Positions 6,791 through 14,341 of a DNA stretch of 24,518 nucleotides are shown piece after piece. Source of the DNA: Actinomycetes bacterium (GTDB lineage Bacteria > Actinomycetota > Actinomycetes > Actinomycetales > Dermatophilaceae); NCBI GenBank assembly GCA_023451855.1, contig JAEXXY010000183.1, forward strand, positions 1 through 24,518, read 5' to 3'. Made by a program: the position numbers and the translations under genes. The notes beneath the pieces were generated by a model that searched no databases, was not told the origin of the DNA, and was given only the letters and a program-made list of their open reading frames with translations. Positions within the stretch are counted from its first letter, which is position 1, and each line of letters starts with the position of its first letter.

Positions 6791-7468
6791 ATGCCGATCA
6801 ACTACACGAAGGACCCGCAGCCGCAGGAGCCCGCCTCGAGCGGCCCGATCTCGCTGACGAAGGCCGCGCCGAAGGTCTCACTGACCAAGCCGGGACAGGC
6901 CACCAGCGGGTTGCTGCGCGTCAACCTCAACTGGAACGCCCGCCCGCCCGGGCAGCCCGTCCAGGTCGGTTTCCTCAAGCGGCTCACCGCCCCGCAGTCC
7001 ACCGCGATCGACCTGGACCTCGGCTGCCTCTACGAGCTGACCGACGGCACCAAGGGCGTCGTGCAGGCCCTGGGCAACACGTTCCGGGACCAGAGCTACT
7101 CGGCGCAGCCGATCATCAGCCTCGACGGCGACGACCGCTCGGGCACGAACACCGACGGGGAGAACCTGCGCGTCGACCTCGCGCAGCTGGACAAGATCCG
7201 CCGCATCCTCGTCTTCGCGTTCATCTACGAAGGCGTCCCGAACTGGGCCGCGGCCGACGGCATCGTCACCCTCTACCCGGCCACCGGCCCCCAGGTCAGC
7301 GTCCGCCTCGACGAGCACGCCGTGAACAAGAGCATGTGCGGCATCGCCCTGCTGGAGAACCACGGCGGCGAGCTGTCCGTGTCCCGGCAGGTCCGCTACG
7401 TCTCCGGCCACTCCGAGCTCGACCAGGCCTACGGCTGGGGCCTGCGCTGGACCGCCGCCCGCAAGTAG
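6791..7468 (+). CDS. TerA-like TerD-superfamily protein
   Basis: A 225-residue TerD-superfamily protein of the TerA-like type. After a polar N-terminus it has twin strands ISLTK (20-24) and VSLTK (29-33), then a domain with a longer first loop than canonical TerD: AIDLDLGCLYEL (72-83) and an acidic stretch LDGDDRSGTNTDGE (111-124) replacing the HTGDN segment. IYEGVPNWAAADG (145-157) and a C-terminal YGWGLRWT (214-221) follow. Acidic residues are kept in both loops, so metal binding is plausible. GGAGGG (6781-6786) four nt before the ATG supports the start. It is homologous to the C-terminal part of the protein at 10435-11562, which encodes the same domain behind a disordered extension. Its role is not known beyond membership in Ter complexes. 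Confidence 0.88.
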   Translation: MPINYTKDPQPQEPASSGPISLTKAAPKVSLTKPGQATSGLLRVNLNWNARPPGQPVQVGFLKRLTAPQSTAIDLDLGCLYELTDGTKGVVQALGNTFRDQSYSAQPIISLDGDDRSGTNTDGENLRVDLAQLDKIRRILVFAFIYEGVPNWAAADGIVTLYPATGPQVSVRLDEHAVNKSMCGIALLENHGGELSVSRQVRYVSGHSELDQAYGWGLRWTAARK

Positions 7469-7473
7469 CCGAA

Positions 7474-7520
7474 GCCCGCTGCGCCGTCCGACCGCGCAGG
7501 CCTGTACAGCTGCGGCGGGC
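7474..7520 (+). terminator. Possible hairpin between two TerD-superfamily genes
   Basis: GCCCGCTGCG (7474-7483) can pair with TGCGGCGGGC (7511-7520), ten pairs including two wobbles, across a 27-nt loop just after the 6791 gene. It could be a weak terminator or a chance structure in GC-rich DNA. Confidence 0.3.
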
Positions 7521-7611
7521 AGAGCACTGCACCCGCAGAACCCCTCGGCACCATCGACACCACGCCGCCACGACCGTGGGCGGACCCCGAGCCAGAAAGC
7601 AGGAACACCGC

Positions 7612-8193
7612 ATGACCGTGAGCCTCTCCAAGGGCCAGAGCATCTCGCTGAGCAAGCCCGAGGGCGGCGCCCTCACCCACGTCCGCATGGGCTTGGGCTG
7701 GGACGCCGTGAAGAAGAAGGGCCTCTTCGGCGGCCTGAAGTCCCAGACGATCGACCTGGACGCCTCCTGCCTGCTGTTCGACGCCTCCGGCGCCCTCGTG
7801 GACCAGGTCTGGTTCCAGCAGTTGCGCAGCAAGGACGGCTCCATCCAGCACACCGGTGACAACCTCACCGGCGACGGCGACGGCGACGACGAGTCGATCA
7901 TCGTCGACCTGACCCGCGTCCCTGCGAACGTCGCGACGCTCGTCTTCACCGTGAACTCGTTCACGGGCCAGGACTTCTCGCAGATCGAGAACGCGTTCTG
8001 CCGTGTCGTCGACGAGTCCGCCGGTGGACGTGAGACCGCCCGCTACGACCTCACCGGCTCGGGCAGGCACACCGCACAGGTCATGGCCAAGGTCAGCCGC
8101 CAGGGCGGCGGCTGGTCCATGACCGCCATCGGCCAGCCCGCCTCCGGCCGCACGTTCCGCGACCTGCTCCCGGCGATCACGCCCCACCTCTGA
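7612..8193 (+). CDS. TerD family protein, TerZ-like
   Basis: A 193-residue TerD protein. Twin VSLSK/ISLSK strands lie at 3-7 and 11-15. The first acidic loop is preceded by a Lys/Gly-rich insertion (34-44) before IDLDAS (47-52), and the second, HTGDNLTGDGDGDDES (80-95), is intact. VFTVNSFTGQDFSQIENAFCRVVDE (from 111) and the C-terminus GRTFRDLLPAI mark it as the TerZ-like branch and as the closest relative of the C-terminal half of the tandem protein at 2426-3661. The ATG at 7612 is supported by AGGA (7601-7604), inside the same 14-base leader found before the 4922 gene. It is the last gene of the plus-strand block and is followed by a strong terminator. The name TerZ is by similarity only. 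Confidence 0.92.
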   Translation: MTVSLSKGQSISLSKPEGGALTHVRMGLGWDAVKKKGLFGGLKSQTIDLDASCLLFDASGALVDQVWFQQLRSKDGSIQHTGDNLTGDGDGDDESIIVDLTRVPANVATLVFTVNSFTGQDFSQIENAFCRVVDESAGGRETARYDLTGSGRHTAQVMAKVSRQGGGWSMTAIGQPASGRTFRDLLPAITPHL

Positions 8194-8260
8194 GCCGGGA
8201 GCGAACCGCCCGAGGGGCGCACACGCCGCTGACGGCAAAGCGCGCCGCACAAGCCGGCCA

Positions 8261-8293
8261 AAGGGGCCGCTCGCACTCCGCGAGCGGCCCCTT
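8261..8293 (+). terminator. Strong terminator ending the plus-strand Ter block
   Basis: AAGGGGCCGCTCGC (8261-8274) and GCGAGCGGCCCCTT (8280-8293) form a perfect 14-bp stem with loop ACTCC, 67 nt after the stop. It can also act on the opposite strand, where it would end the transcript that comes through the 8551 gene. Confidence 0.85.
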
Positions 8294-8402
8294 CGCTATA
8301 TGCCCAAAGGCAGAACGCAGTGGCTGAGCAGCCGTGGATGCGACGTACAGCCCCGACGGATGGAGCCCTCTGATGACCCCGCCGGGGCGGCGACCCCGTG
8401 GC

Positions 8403-8496
8403 GAACCTCAGACCCCACCCCGCTGAGGATGAAGCTTGGGCTGCCAACCTGAGACGCCAACCGCCGAAGATGAGACGTGCGCCGCCGACCTGCGAC
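8403..8496. repeat. Imperfect ~42-bp direct repeat, about 2.3 copies
   Basis: GAACCTCAGAC (8403), CAACCTGAGAC (8445) and CGACCTGCGAC (8486) recur at 42 and 41 nt spacing. The intervening sequences are also alike, for example CCGCTGAGGATGA and CCGCCGAAGATGA. The repeat sits in the non-coding gap between convergent genes. It could be a decayed minisatellite. No function is evident. Confidence 0.45.
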
Positions 8497-8550
8497 GGGA
8501 CGCGAGCCCCGGCTCAACGGCAGTGGGACCGCCCGTCGCTGGCGCTCTGG

Positions 8551-9597
8551 TCAGGTCCGCAGCCGGGCGAGCGCCTCGCGCAGACCGGGGAAGTTCGCGT
8601 CCTCGGCCATGACACGCTCGAGGTCCTTGCGGGCCATCGCGTTCTTCCGCTGGGCCAGGTAGGTCCCAGCCCGCTCGATCAGGGCCCGGTGGCGGATCGT
8701 GGCCGGGCGTGACCGGACCCGCATCGCCTCCTTGAACGCCTCGCGCGCGGCCTCGTGGAAGCCGAGCTGGTGCAGCGCGCTCCCGCGCAGCACGCACAGC
8801 AACGCGGTCGCGTCATCGACATTGGTGACACCGTTGGTCAGGTCGACGGCATCCTGGAACCGGCCCGACTCCACGTACAACTCGGCCAGGCTCAGCGCCG
8901 CGAACACATCCGGGTCGGCGATCCGCTCGACAGTGCCGATCGCCGCGCTCAGGTCACCGGCCTCCTGGTGCAGCTCGGCTGCGGCCAGCGCAACCGTCGC
9001 CGAGGACATCGGCAGCGCGGCGGCGACGCCAGGGGAGATCTCCACGGTCACCGTCGCACCGGTCAGGTACTTGGTCACGAACGGGTGGCTGGCCAGCTCA
9101 CCCGGCCTAGAGGCCACCCACGCGAGCAGCGCACGGGCGCGGGCATGATTGCCCGCCTGGAACTGCAGCAGCCCCTCCAGCGCCGCGGTGACCAGCTGCG
9201 CATCCGGATGGTTGCGCCCGATCGACGGGAGCGGGTCGGTGCGCGGCGCGCCGGAGACCACCGCCTTGAACAACTGCTTCTCCCACGACGGCGCGAGCAG
9301 CCCAGGCGTCGGCGGACCCACCGGCACCGGAGCCGGCCGCGGGATTCGACTCCCACCGGCGGCGCCGGCCGCGCGGGTGGGCTGGCCGCCGCTGGTAGAG
9401 CGGGACGAGGAGCCGCGGAGCGTGGACGTGTGCGACAACCCGCTCCCCGGGATCGACACGGTGCGGGTGACGCGGCCGTTCGCGTGCCGGGTCACGCGGG
9501 CTCCGCGGCCGCCGACGGAGTAGCCGACGCCGGACTTCGACACGGTCATGCGCACGCCCGGTGCCAGCTTGAACGACTTGCTCATGCGGAAGCCCAC
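8551..9597 (-). CDS. DUF4236 domain protein with TPR-like repeats
   Basis: A 348-residue protein. Residues 1-57 are a DUF4236 domain with its signature start MGFRMSKSFKLAPGVR and KSGVGYSVGGRG (21-32). A Ser/Gly/Pro-rich linker (58-105) follows, then an alpha-helical region (110-348) of TPR-like repeats, for example AELHQEAGDLSAAIGTVERI, AELYVESGRFQDAVDL and ALIERAGTYLAQRKNAMARK. TPR arrays usually mediate protein contacts; the function of DUF4236 is unknown. The start is the GTG at 9597, placed by AGGGGA five nt upstream and by the DUF4236 N-terminus. It is the last gene of the minus-strand block, 72 nt downstream of the 9670 TerD gene, so it is probably co-transcribed and may scaffold Ter proteins, which is inference from position. 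Confidence 0.85.
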   Translation of the reverse strand: MGFRMSKSFKLAPGVRMTVSKSGVGYSVGGRGARVTRHANGRVTRTVSIPGSGLSHTSTLRGSSSRSTSGGQPTRAAGAAGGSRIPRPAPVPVGPPTPGLLAPSWEKQLFKAVVSGAPRTDPLPSIGRNHPDAQLVTAALEGLLQFQAGNHARARALLAWVASRPGELASHPFVTKYLTGATVTVEISPGVAAALPMSSATVALAAAELHQEAGDLSAAIGTVERIADPDVFAALSLAELYVESGRFQDAVDLTNGVTNVDDATALLCVLRGSALHQLGFHEAAREAFKEAMRVRSRPATIRHRALIERAGTYLAQRKNAMARKDLERVMAEDANFPGLREALARLRT

Positions 9598-9669
9598 TCG
9601 GTTCCCCTGTCTCTCTGCTGGTGCTGTGCCTTTGCGAATGCGACCGCTGGTGCGGCCGCGGCTGTGTGG

Positions 9670-10308
9670 TCAGACCTCGTAGCCGGAAGGGACCGGAGGG
9701 TTGAGCCAGTCGATGGGCCCGGAGACCCGCGGCGTGCCCTGAGTTGTGCCCGCCGTCGCCGGCGCCGGCGCGGGTGGCGTCGGTGCGGGTAGCGGCATCG
9801 GGGCCTCATCGACGGTGATCCCGTAGTCGCGGGCCAGCCCGGCCAGGCCGTCGTGGTAGCCCTGAGCGACGGCGCGGACCTTCCACCCGTCGCCGCGGCG
9901 GTAGATCTCCGCCACGACCATCGCCGTCTCCGGGCCGCCGGTGAGGGTGAACCCGACCAGGTTGGGCCCGACCGCGTCGGAAAGGTCCAGGCGTGCCGCC
10001 CCGAGCGCGGCGAAGGTGGCGCCGTCGACGGAGGCGACGACGACGACCCGCTCGACCCACGACGGGGCTGCGCTGGTCGTCACGACGAGCTGGTCGCTGC
10101 CCGGCCCGGGAGCGCCGACCCGGTAGACGGCCCCGGAGGGGTGCCGCGGCTGGTTGTAGAAGACGAAGTCGGCGTCGCTGCTGACCGTGCCGTCCGCGCC
10201 CACGAGCAATGCCGACAGGTTCACGGCCACGGGCGCGTGCCACGTCAGGGCAAGGCGGACCGTGTCGACGGGGAGGGGAGCGTTGGCGCCCTTGGTGAGC
10301 TCGAACAT
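9670..10308 (-). CDS. Divergent TerD family protein with degenerate acidic site
   Basis: A 212-residue protein with a TerD domain (1-167) and a Pro/Ala-rich tail ending in PIDWLNPPVPSGYEV. It starts FELTKGANAPLPV, as in the N-terminal domain of the tandem protein at 2426-3661, and keeps DADFVFYNQP (46-55) and the C-terminal WKVRAVAQGYHDGL (142-155). The Ca2+-site segments are lost: the position of DLDAS reads AVNLSAL (28-34), and the HTGDN...DDE stretch is replaced by VYRVGAPGPGSDQ (61-73). Calcium binding is therefore unlikely. The ATG at 10308 is chosen on homology because the ribosome-binding site is weak; in-frame starts at 10326 or 10383 would only add residues unlike the family. It lies 126 nt downstream of the 10435 gene with no clear terminator between them. 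Confidence 0.88.
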   Translation of the reverse strand: MFELTKGANAPLPVDTVRLALTWHAPVAVNLSALLVGADGTVSSDADFVFYNQPRHPSGAVYRVGAPGPGSDQLVVTTSAAPSWVERVVVVASVDGATFAALGAARLDLSDAVGPNLVGFTLTGGPETAMVVAEIYRRGDGWKVRAVAQGYHDGLAGLARDYGITVDEAPMPLPAPTPPAPAPATAGTTQGTPRVSGPIDWLNPPVPSGYEV

Positions 10309-10434
10309 GAGGGCATCGTGCCGCATCCCGGCGACACGGCAGACGTGGGCACGCAGGCAACGCCCGCAGGCGCCACGCGCCACGCCCTTCGCCGACCCGT
10401 ACGCCGCCGGCAGCGCAGAGGCGCACGGCTGAGG

Positions 10435-11562
10435 TCAGCGGGTCAGCGGGGTGTGGTCATCCAGCCACGTGATCCGGTCGAAGCCGAACGCGATGCACGC
10501 CTCGCGCAGCGACCCGGACACGAGCTCGTTCTCCCCGCGGACCACCAGCTGCCCGTCGACGTTGTACAGCGAGAGCGCGACCAGGACGCCGGAGCCGTCT
10601 ACGCCGGCGGGGATGTCCGACAGGGGTGACTCGATGCGGGCTTGCCCGGACGTGGTGACCGTGGCGGTCCCGGCCCAGCGCAGCGTCTGCCCGGTGGGGC
10701 TGTACGCGAAGACGATGACTCGCTCGATGTCGCGGATCTGGACCAGGTCGAGGGTGACGCTCTCGAACCGGTCGCGGTGCACGCGCACGAACGGGCGGGC
10801 GCTGCCCTTGGGGGCGGTGGCCAGGCCGTCGGCGCGGACCGCGATCGAGCTGGACCCGTCGCGCAGCTGGTAGGCCACGCCGAGGCGCAGGTCGCCGACC
10901 GCCTCGGAGCAGGCCGCCTCGATGAGCAGGGCGCCGATGCCCGACTGGAGCCGGGTCAATGTGACCGTGGGGTCGTGCCGCGTCAGCGTGACCGGTGAAT
11001 CCGACCGGACCCGAAGCGGCTGGTAGCCACGCACTGCCGGCGTGGGCACTGGGGGCGCCGAGCGACCTGCGGCCATGGGCGCGGCCGGTCCGGCAGGCCC
11101 CACGGGTGCTGGGGTGGCCGCGGGCTTAGATGGTGACAGGTCAAGGCTGGTCGACCCAGTCACGTCGCCGGAGAACGACGGCGCCTGGGGCGGTACGGCG
11201 CCGAGGTCCAGGCTCGTTCCACCCGAGCCGGACGGAGCCGTGGGCGGAGCCACCGGCGGCGCAGCTGGTGCCATAGGGGCGGCAGAGGCGGCTCGCGGCG
11301 ATGTGGGCGCGCTGAGATCGAGCGAGGTGTCGCTGCTGGCAGGTGAGGCCGGCGTTGGCGCAGATGGTTCGGCAGGCGCGGGGGTGGTCGTCGGCGCGGA
11401 CGTGCGCGGACCACTGCTGCCGTTGATGAAGTCGGCCAAGGCGCCGTTGCGGACCGGGGCCGGGCCCGCGGGTGCCGGCATGCCTCGGACGGGAAGGGCG
11501 CGCCGGCGCAGCCACGGCAGGTCGCTACGGACCGGCGCGGTCTGCGGCGCGTTGAAGTTCAC
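10435..11562 (-). CDS. TerA-like protein with long disordered N-terminus and TSLDL repeats
   Basis: A 375-residue protein. Residues 1-185 are Pro/Ala/Ser-rich and probably disordered, with three copies of the short motif TSLDL(S/G) at 79-84, 116-121 and 138-143. Residues 188-375 form a TerA-like TerD-superfamily domain opening with twin strands VTLTR (191-195) and VTLTR (200-204), like the ISLTK/VSLTK pair of the 6791 product. It keeps DIERVIVFAYSP as the counterpart of KIRRILVFAFIY there. Aspartates expected in a canonical Ca2+ site are not evident. The GTG at 11562 overlaps the stop of the upstream gene as GTGA, so translation is probably coupled; the open frame extends upstream only as a shadow of that gene. 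The N-terminus may recruit partners through the repeated motif, which is inference. Confidence 0.85.
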   Translation of the reverse strand: MNFNAPQTAPVRSDLPWLRRRALPVRGMPAPAGPAPVRNGALADFINGSSGPRTSAPTTTPAPAEPSAPTPASPASSDTSLDLSAPTSPRAASAAPMAPAAPPVAPPTAPSGSGGTSLDLGAVPPQAPSFSGDVTGSTSLDLSPSKPAATPAPVGPAGPAAPMAAGRSAPPVPTPAVRGYQPLRVRSDSPVTLTRHDPTVTLTRLQSGIGALLIEAACSEAVGDLRLGVAYQLRDGSSSIAVRADGLATAPKGSARPFVRVHRDRFESVTLDLVQIRDIERVIVFAYSPTGQTLRWAGTATVTTSGQARIESPLSDIPAGVDGSGVLVALSLYNVDGQLVVRGENELVSGSLREACIAFGFDRITWLDDHTPLTR

Positions 11563-12128
11563 AGCGGCACCCCGTAGTCGCGGGCCATCCCGCCGATGCC
11601 GGTGTCGTAGCCCTGACCGATGACCTTGAACTTCCACCCGCCCTGGTTGCGGTACAGCTCGCCGAGGACGAGCCCGGTCTCGGAGTTCAGCGCCGGGGCG
11701 AGGTTCTCCGAGCGGACCAGCTCGGTGTTCCCGTCGAGGTTCAGCACCCGCACGAACGCCTCGCGCAGCTGCCCGAAGGTCCGCTTGGCCGCGATCGCCT
11801 CGTTGATGTAGGCGACCATGACGATCCGGGCGACGTCGTGCGGGACGTCGGCTAGGTCGATCTCGACCTGCTCGGTGTCACCGCCGAGCGCCTGCTCGAG
11901 CTGGGATACCGACATCTCCGGCGTGCTCAGCTGGTTGAAGAAGACGAAGTGCTCCTCGGACAGGACCTTCGCGTCGGGCCCGCACAGGATGGTGGCCACG
12001 ACGATGTTCTGCGCGAGGACCGGCTCGGTGGTGGCGAGCTTGGCGCCGAGGACGACGCTGCGCAGCGTCGGGATCTCGCGGGTCAGGGCGACGTTGGACC
12101 CTCGGGTCATCGGTGCAGGCATCGTCAC
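11559..12128 (-). CDS. Divergent TerD family protein lacking the acidic site
   Basis: A 189-residue TerD-fold protein. Family landmarks remain: MTRGSNVALTRE (7-18), KVLSEEHFVFFNQL (54-67), TFGQLREAFVRVLN (117-130), a GLVLGELYRNQGGWKFKVIGQGYDTG block (from 152) and DYGVPL at the end. The first acidic loop reads AQNIVVATIL (39-48) instead of DLDASAL, and the second reads MSVSQLEQALGGDTEQ (72-87) instead of HTGDN...DDE, so the usual calcium ligands are gone. The GTG start at 12128 overlaps the stop of the upstream XpaC-like gene as GTGA, and its own stop overlaps the next start in the same way. Three genes (12643 to 10435) thus form one coupled unit. It may be a structural partner of the Ca2+-binding paralogues. 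Confidence 0.9.
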   Translation of the reverse strand: MTMPAPMTRGSNVALTREIPTLRSVVLGAKLATTEPVLAQNIVVATILCGPDAKVLSEEHFVFFNQLSTPEMSVSQLEQALGGDTEQVEIDLADVPHDVARIVMVAYINEAIAAKRTFGQLREAFVRVLNLDGNTELVRSENLAPALNSETGLVLGELYRNQGGWKFKVIGQGYDTGIGGMARDYGVPL

Positions 12129-12643
12129 AGCTCCAGGTCTGAGCGGGAGAACTTGGCGGCCAGGAACGAGCCCTGGGCCATGAGGGCGTCCACGTCCTGG
12201 TTGCGCACGGCCTCCAAGGTGGTGTCCGCGGAGGTCTGCAGGTCGGCGATCTGGGTCAGCAACGACTGCCGGGGCGTGGCACCGGACGGGCGGGGCACGT
12301 CGACCAGGTCCGGGTCCAGCGCGAGGTAGCGGTCCAACGTGGTCGGCAGGTAGTCGCCCAGCGTGGACTTGATGGTGATGATCGCGTAGACGTCCAGGGC
12401 GCGGACATCGCTGGTGTCGATGGTCTCCAGCAGCGTGTCGGTCAGGCGCCGGGCCGCGACGACGGCAGCCACCGGCAGCCGTCCGGCGTTGCGGTTGATG
12501 TGCCGCACCAGCTTGGCAGTCTGCTCGCGCAGCGCCTCCGGCTTCTCGCTCGGGTCAGCCCCGGACAGCGCCCCGGCGAGCGGGACAGCGGAAGGTGCGG
12601 GCGCGCCGGGCGCGTCGGTGCGCTCTCGCTTGAACCAGGCCAT
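12125..12643 (-). CDS. XpaC-like helical protein
   Basis: A 172-residue soluble protein. An Ala/Pro-rich N-terminal segment (9-33) leads into a mostly helical domain (34-172). The segment YAIITIKSTLGDYLPTTLDR (86-105) resembles the conserved tract of the XpaC-like family, and a C-terminal helix (125-148) ends near DVDALMAQGSFLAAKF. XpaC-like and TelA-like genes are often neighbours in bacteria, which matches the telA-family gene just upstream. The biochemical function is unknown and the assignment rests on weak similarity recognised by eye. The start is the ATG at 12643, with GGAAGGAG five nt upstream; a GTG directly before it (12646) would be too close to the ribosome-binding site. It begins the coupled unit 12643-10435. 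Confidence 0.75.
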   Translation of the reverse strand: MAWFKRERTDAPGAPAPSAVPLAGALSGADPSEKPEALREQTAKLVRHINRNAGRLPVAAVVAARRLTDTLLETIDTSDVRALDVYAIITIKSTLGDYLPTTLDRYLALDPDLVDVPRPSGATPRQSLLTQIADLQTSADTTLEAVRNQDVDALMAQGSFLAAKFSRSDLEL

Positions 12644-12778
12644 CACGGCTCCTTCCTATCTGGGCGCGTCCGCCAGTGTGCCGCACGCGGCGGCGCTCGC
12701 AGTGCTCGGGCACACGCCGCGCGCCCGGGGAATGCGAACACCTCCGCGTCCAGCAGCGTGGCTAGCACTCGACTGGCA

Positions 12779-12823
12779 TGCGACGGCCCGCCGCACCCTG
12801 GTGGGGCGCGGCGGGCCGTCGCA
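12779..12823 (-). terminator. Strong hairpin after the telA-family gene
   Basis: A perfect 16-bp stem pairs 12779-12794 (core CGACGGCCCGCCGC) with 12808-12823 around a 13-nt loop, starting 23 nt after the telA-family stop. It probably ends or attenuates that transcript before the 12643 gene, which would then need its own promoter or readthrough. Confidence 0.75.
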
Positions 12824-12846
12824 GTGGTGCGCGGTGACGCGCGGGG

Positions 12847-14076
12847 TCAGTTGCCGGCGCCGAGCTCCCGGGCGCGGGTGCGCTCCAGGTACGGCTTAGC
12901 CCGCTCGACCTGGCCCTCGAGCGCGGAGATGGTCTCGGCCATCGAGTTGACCGCCTGCGTGCGGAAGGTGTCGATGGCGTCCATCGTCTGGAAGACGTTG
13001 TCGAACGCGGCCTGCAGCTTCTCGATCTGGATGGTCGCCGAAGCAGCCTGCTCGTGGATGGCGACACCCTGGGTGCGCATCTGCTCCGAGGTCGCCTCGA
13101 TGAGCCCGGAGGTCGTCTCGTTGAGGCTGTTGACCTGGTCCAGGACGCGCTTCTGCATGCCTAGGGCCTGGCTGACGATGACGGCAGTGCGCAGCGCGAC
13201 CATGGTCGTCGTCTGGGCGCGGTCGACACCGCGGATGAGCTCGTTGTTGTTGTTCTTGATCAGGTCGAGGGCGAGGTAGCCCTGCACGTTGACGGCCATC
13301 TGCGTCTGGATGTCCTGGCGGCGCTGGCGCACCGGGAACAGGGCGTCCGAGCGCATCGTGTTCGCGTCCTCGGTCTGGCCGGCCGCCTCGAGCTGGCCGA
13401 TGCGCGCCTCGATCGCGGCATCCAGGGCGGACGCGAGCTCGTTGTACTCGCGCAGCTTGCCCATTGCCGCCCACATGTTCTGCTTCTCGGTCTCGATGGC
13501 CGCGTTGTCCTTGCGCAGCTCGTCCTGACCGGAGGCGAGCGCTGTGATGATGGCGTTCAGGTGCGACTGCGCACTCTGGTACTTCAGGAAGTACCGGTTG
13601 ACCTTGTCACCACCGGGCAGGAACTTCAGGACCTTCTTGACGCCCTTGAGGTCGGCGCGGCGCGGGTCGAGCTCGGTGATCGTGGTGCGCAGGTCGACGA
13701 GCGTGTTGCTGACGCGGCCCTGCGCGTTGTCCGTCTTGCCGTTCTTGCCCATCGCGGCCGCGGGACGGTCCAGCATGCGGCTGGTCGAGGAGGCGGCCTG
13801 GCGCATCTCGGTGTCACCGAGCGAAGTGACCTGGGCGATCTTCTGCGAGAAGGCGGGAGAGCGGGTGTCCAGCGTGGACAGCTCACCGACCCACGCGTGC
13901 GCCTTCTGCTGCAGCGCCGTCATCGTCGAGGTGTCGACCGGGACCAGCTCGACGGCCTGCTCCGGCTTGACGATCTGGACCGGTGCCGGCGGGTTCAGGA
14001 CGAGACCGACCGAGTTTGCGGCCGGGGCAGCGGCCGTCGGGGCCGGGGTGGACGAGGACAGGTTCAGATCGGTCAT
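12847..14076 (-). CDS. telA: TelA/KlaA-type toxic anion resistance protein
   Basis: A 409-residue soluble, almost wholly alpha-helical protein of the TelA (toxic anion resistance) family. After an Ala/Pro/Ser-rich N-terminus (1-48), predicted coiled-coil helices run to the C-terminus. Family landmarks include KVLKFLPGGDKVNRYFLKYQ (from 148), LFPVRQRRQDIQTQMAVNVQGYLALDLI (from 246), NNNELIRGVDRAQTTTMVALRTAVIVSQAL (from 276) and a final segment VFQTMDAIDTFRTQAVNSMAETI. TelA relatives confer tellurite and antimicrobial stress tolerance, but the mechanism is unresolved. The ATG at 14076 has AAGGAG nine nt upstream; the much longer open frame upstream has no family similarity. A promoter-like pair lies at 14199-14227. 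The adjacent XpaC-like gene is a usual partner of the family. Confidence 0.92.
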   Translation of the reverse strand: MTDLNLSSSTPAPTAAAPAANSVGLVLNPPAPVQIVKPEQAVELVPVDTSTMTALQQKAHAWVGELSTLDTRSPAFSQKIAQVTSLGDTEMRQAASSTSRMLDRPAAAMGKNGKTDNAQGRVSNTLVDLRTTITELDPRRADLKGVKKVLKFLPGGDKVNRYFLKYQSAQSHLNAIITALASGQDELRKDNAAIETEKQNMWAAMGKLREYNELASALDAAIEARIGQLEAAGQTEDANTMRSDALFPVRQRRQDIQTQMAVNVQGYLALDLIKNNNNELIRGVDRAQTTTMVALRTAVIVSQALGMQKRVLDQVNSLNETTSGLIEATSEQMRTQGVAIHEQAASATIQIEKLQAAFDNVFQTMDAIDTFRTQAVNSMAETISALEGQVERAKPYLERTRARELGAGN

Positions 14077-14198
14077 CTGTGAAAGCTCCTTCGGGTGGGT
14101 GCCACGCATCGTGCGCCCGGGGTTCGTCGACGCATTCGATTCGCGCCCCCTGTCAGCGCACCTGGGGCCCGCAGGTTCGGCTATCAGTCCCCGCACGA

Positions 14199-14227
14199 AG
14201 GTTAGCCGCCGGATGTGGCTTTGACAG
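14199..14227 (-). promoter_or_regulatory. Candidate promoter of the telA-family gene
   Basis: On the minus strand, CTGTCA (14227-14222) and TAACCT (14204-14199) are separated by 17 nt, a good match to vegetative -35/-10 spacing. It lies about 123 nt before the ATG. The rest of the gap 14077-14341 shows nothing else clear. Confidence 0.5.
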
Positions 14228-14341
14228 CGGTTGGGTCGGATCCGTGCCCTTTCGACGGACAAGGGACGCAATGACCCACCGAGGCGGTCGCGTCTTAGCC
14301 GCCCCTCAGCTCGCCGGTTGCCTCGCCGGCGGTCTTCCCGG

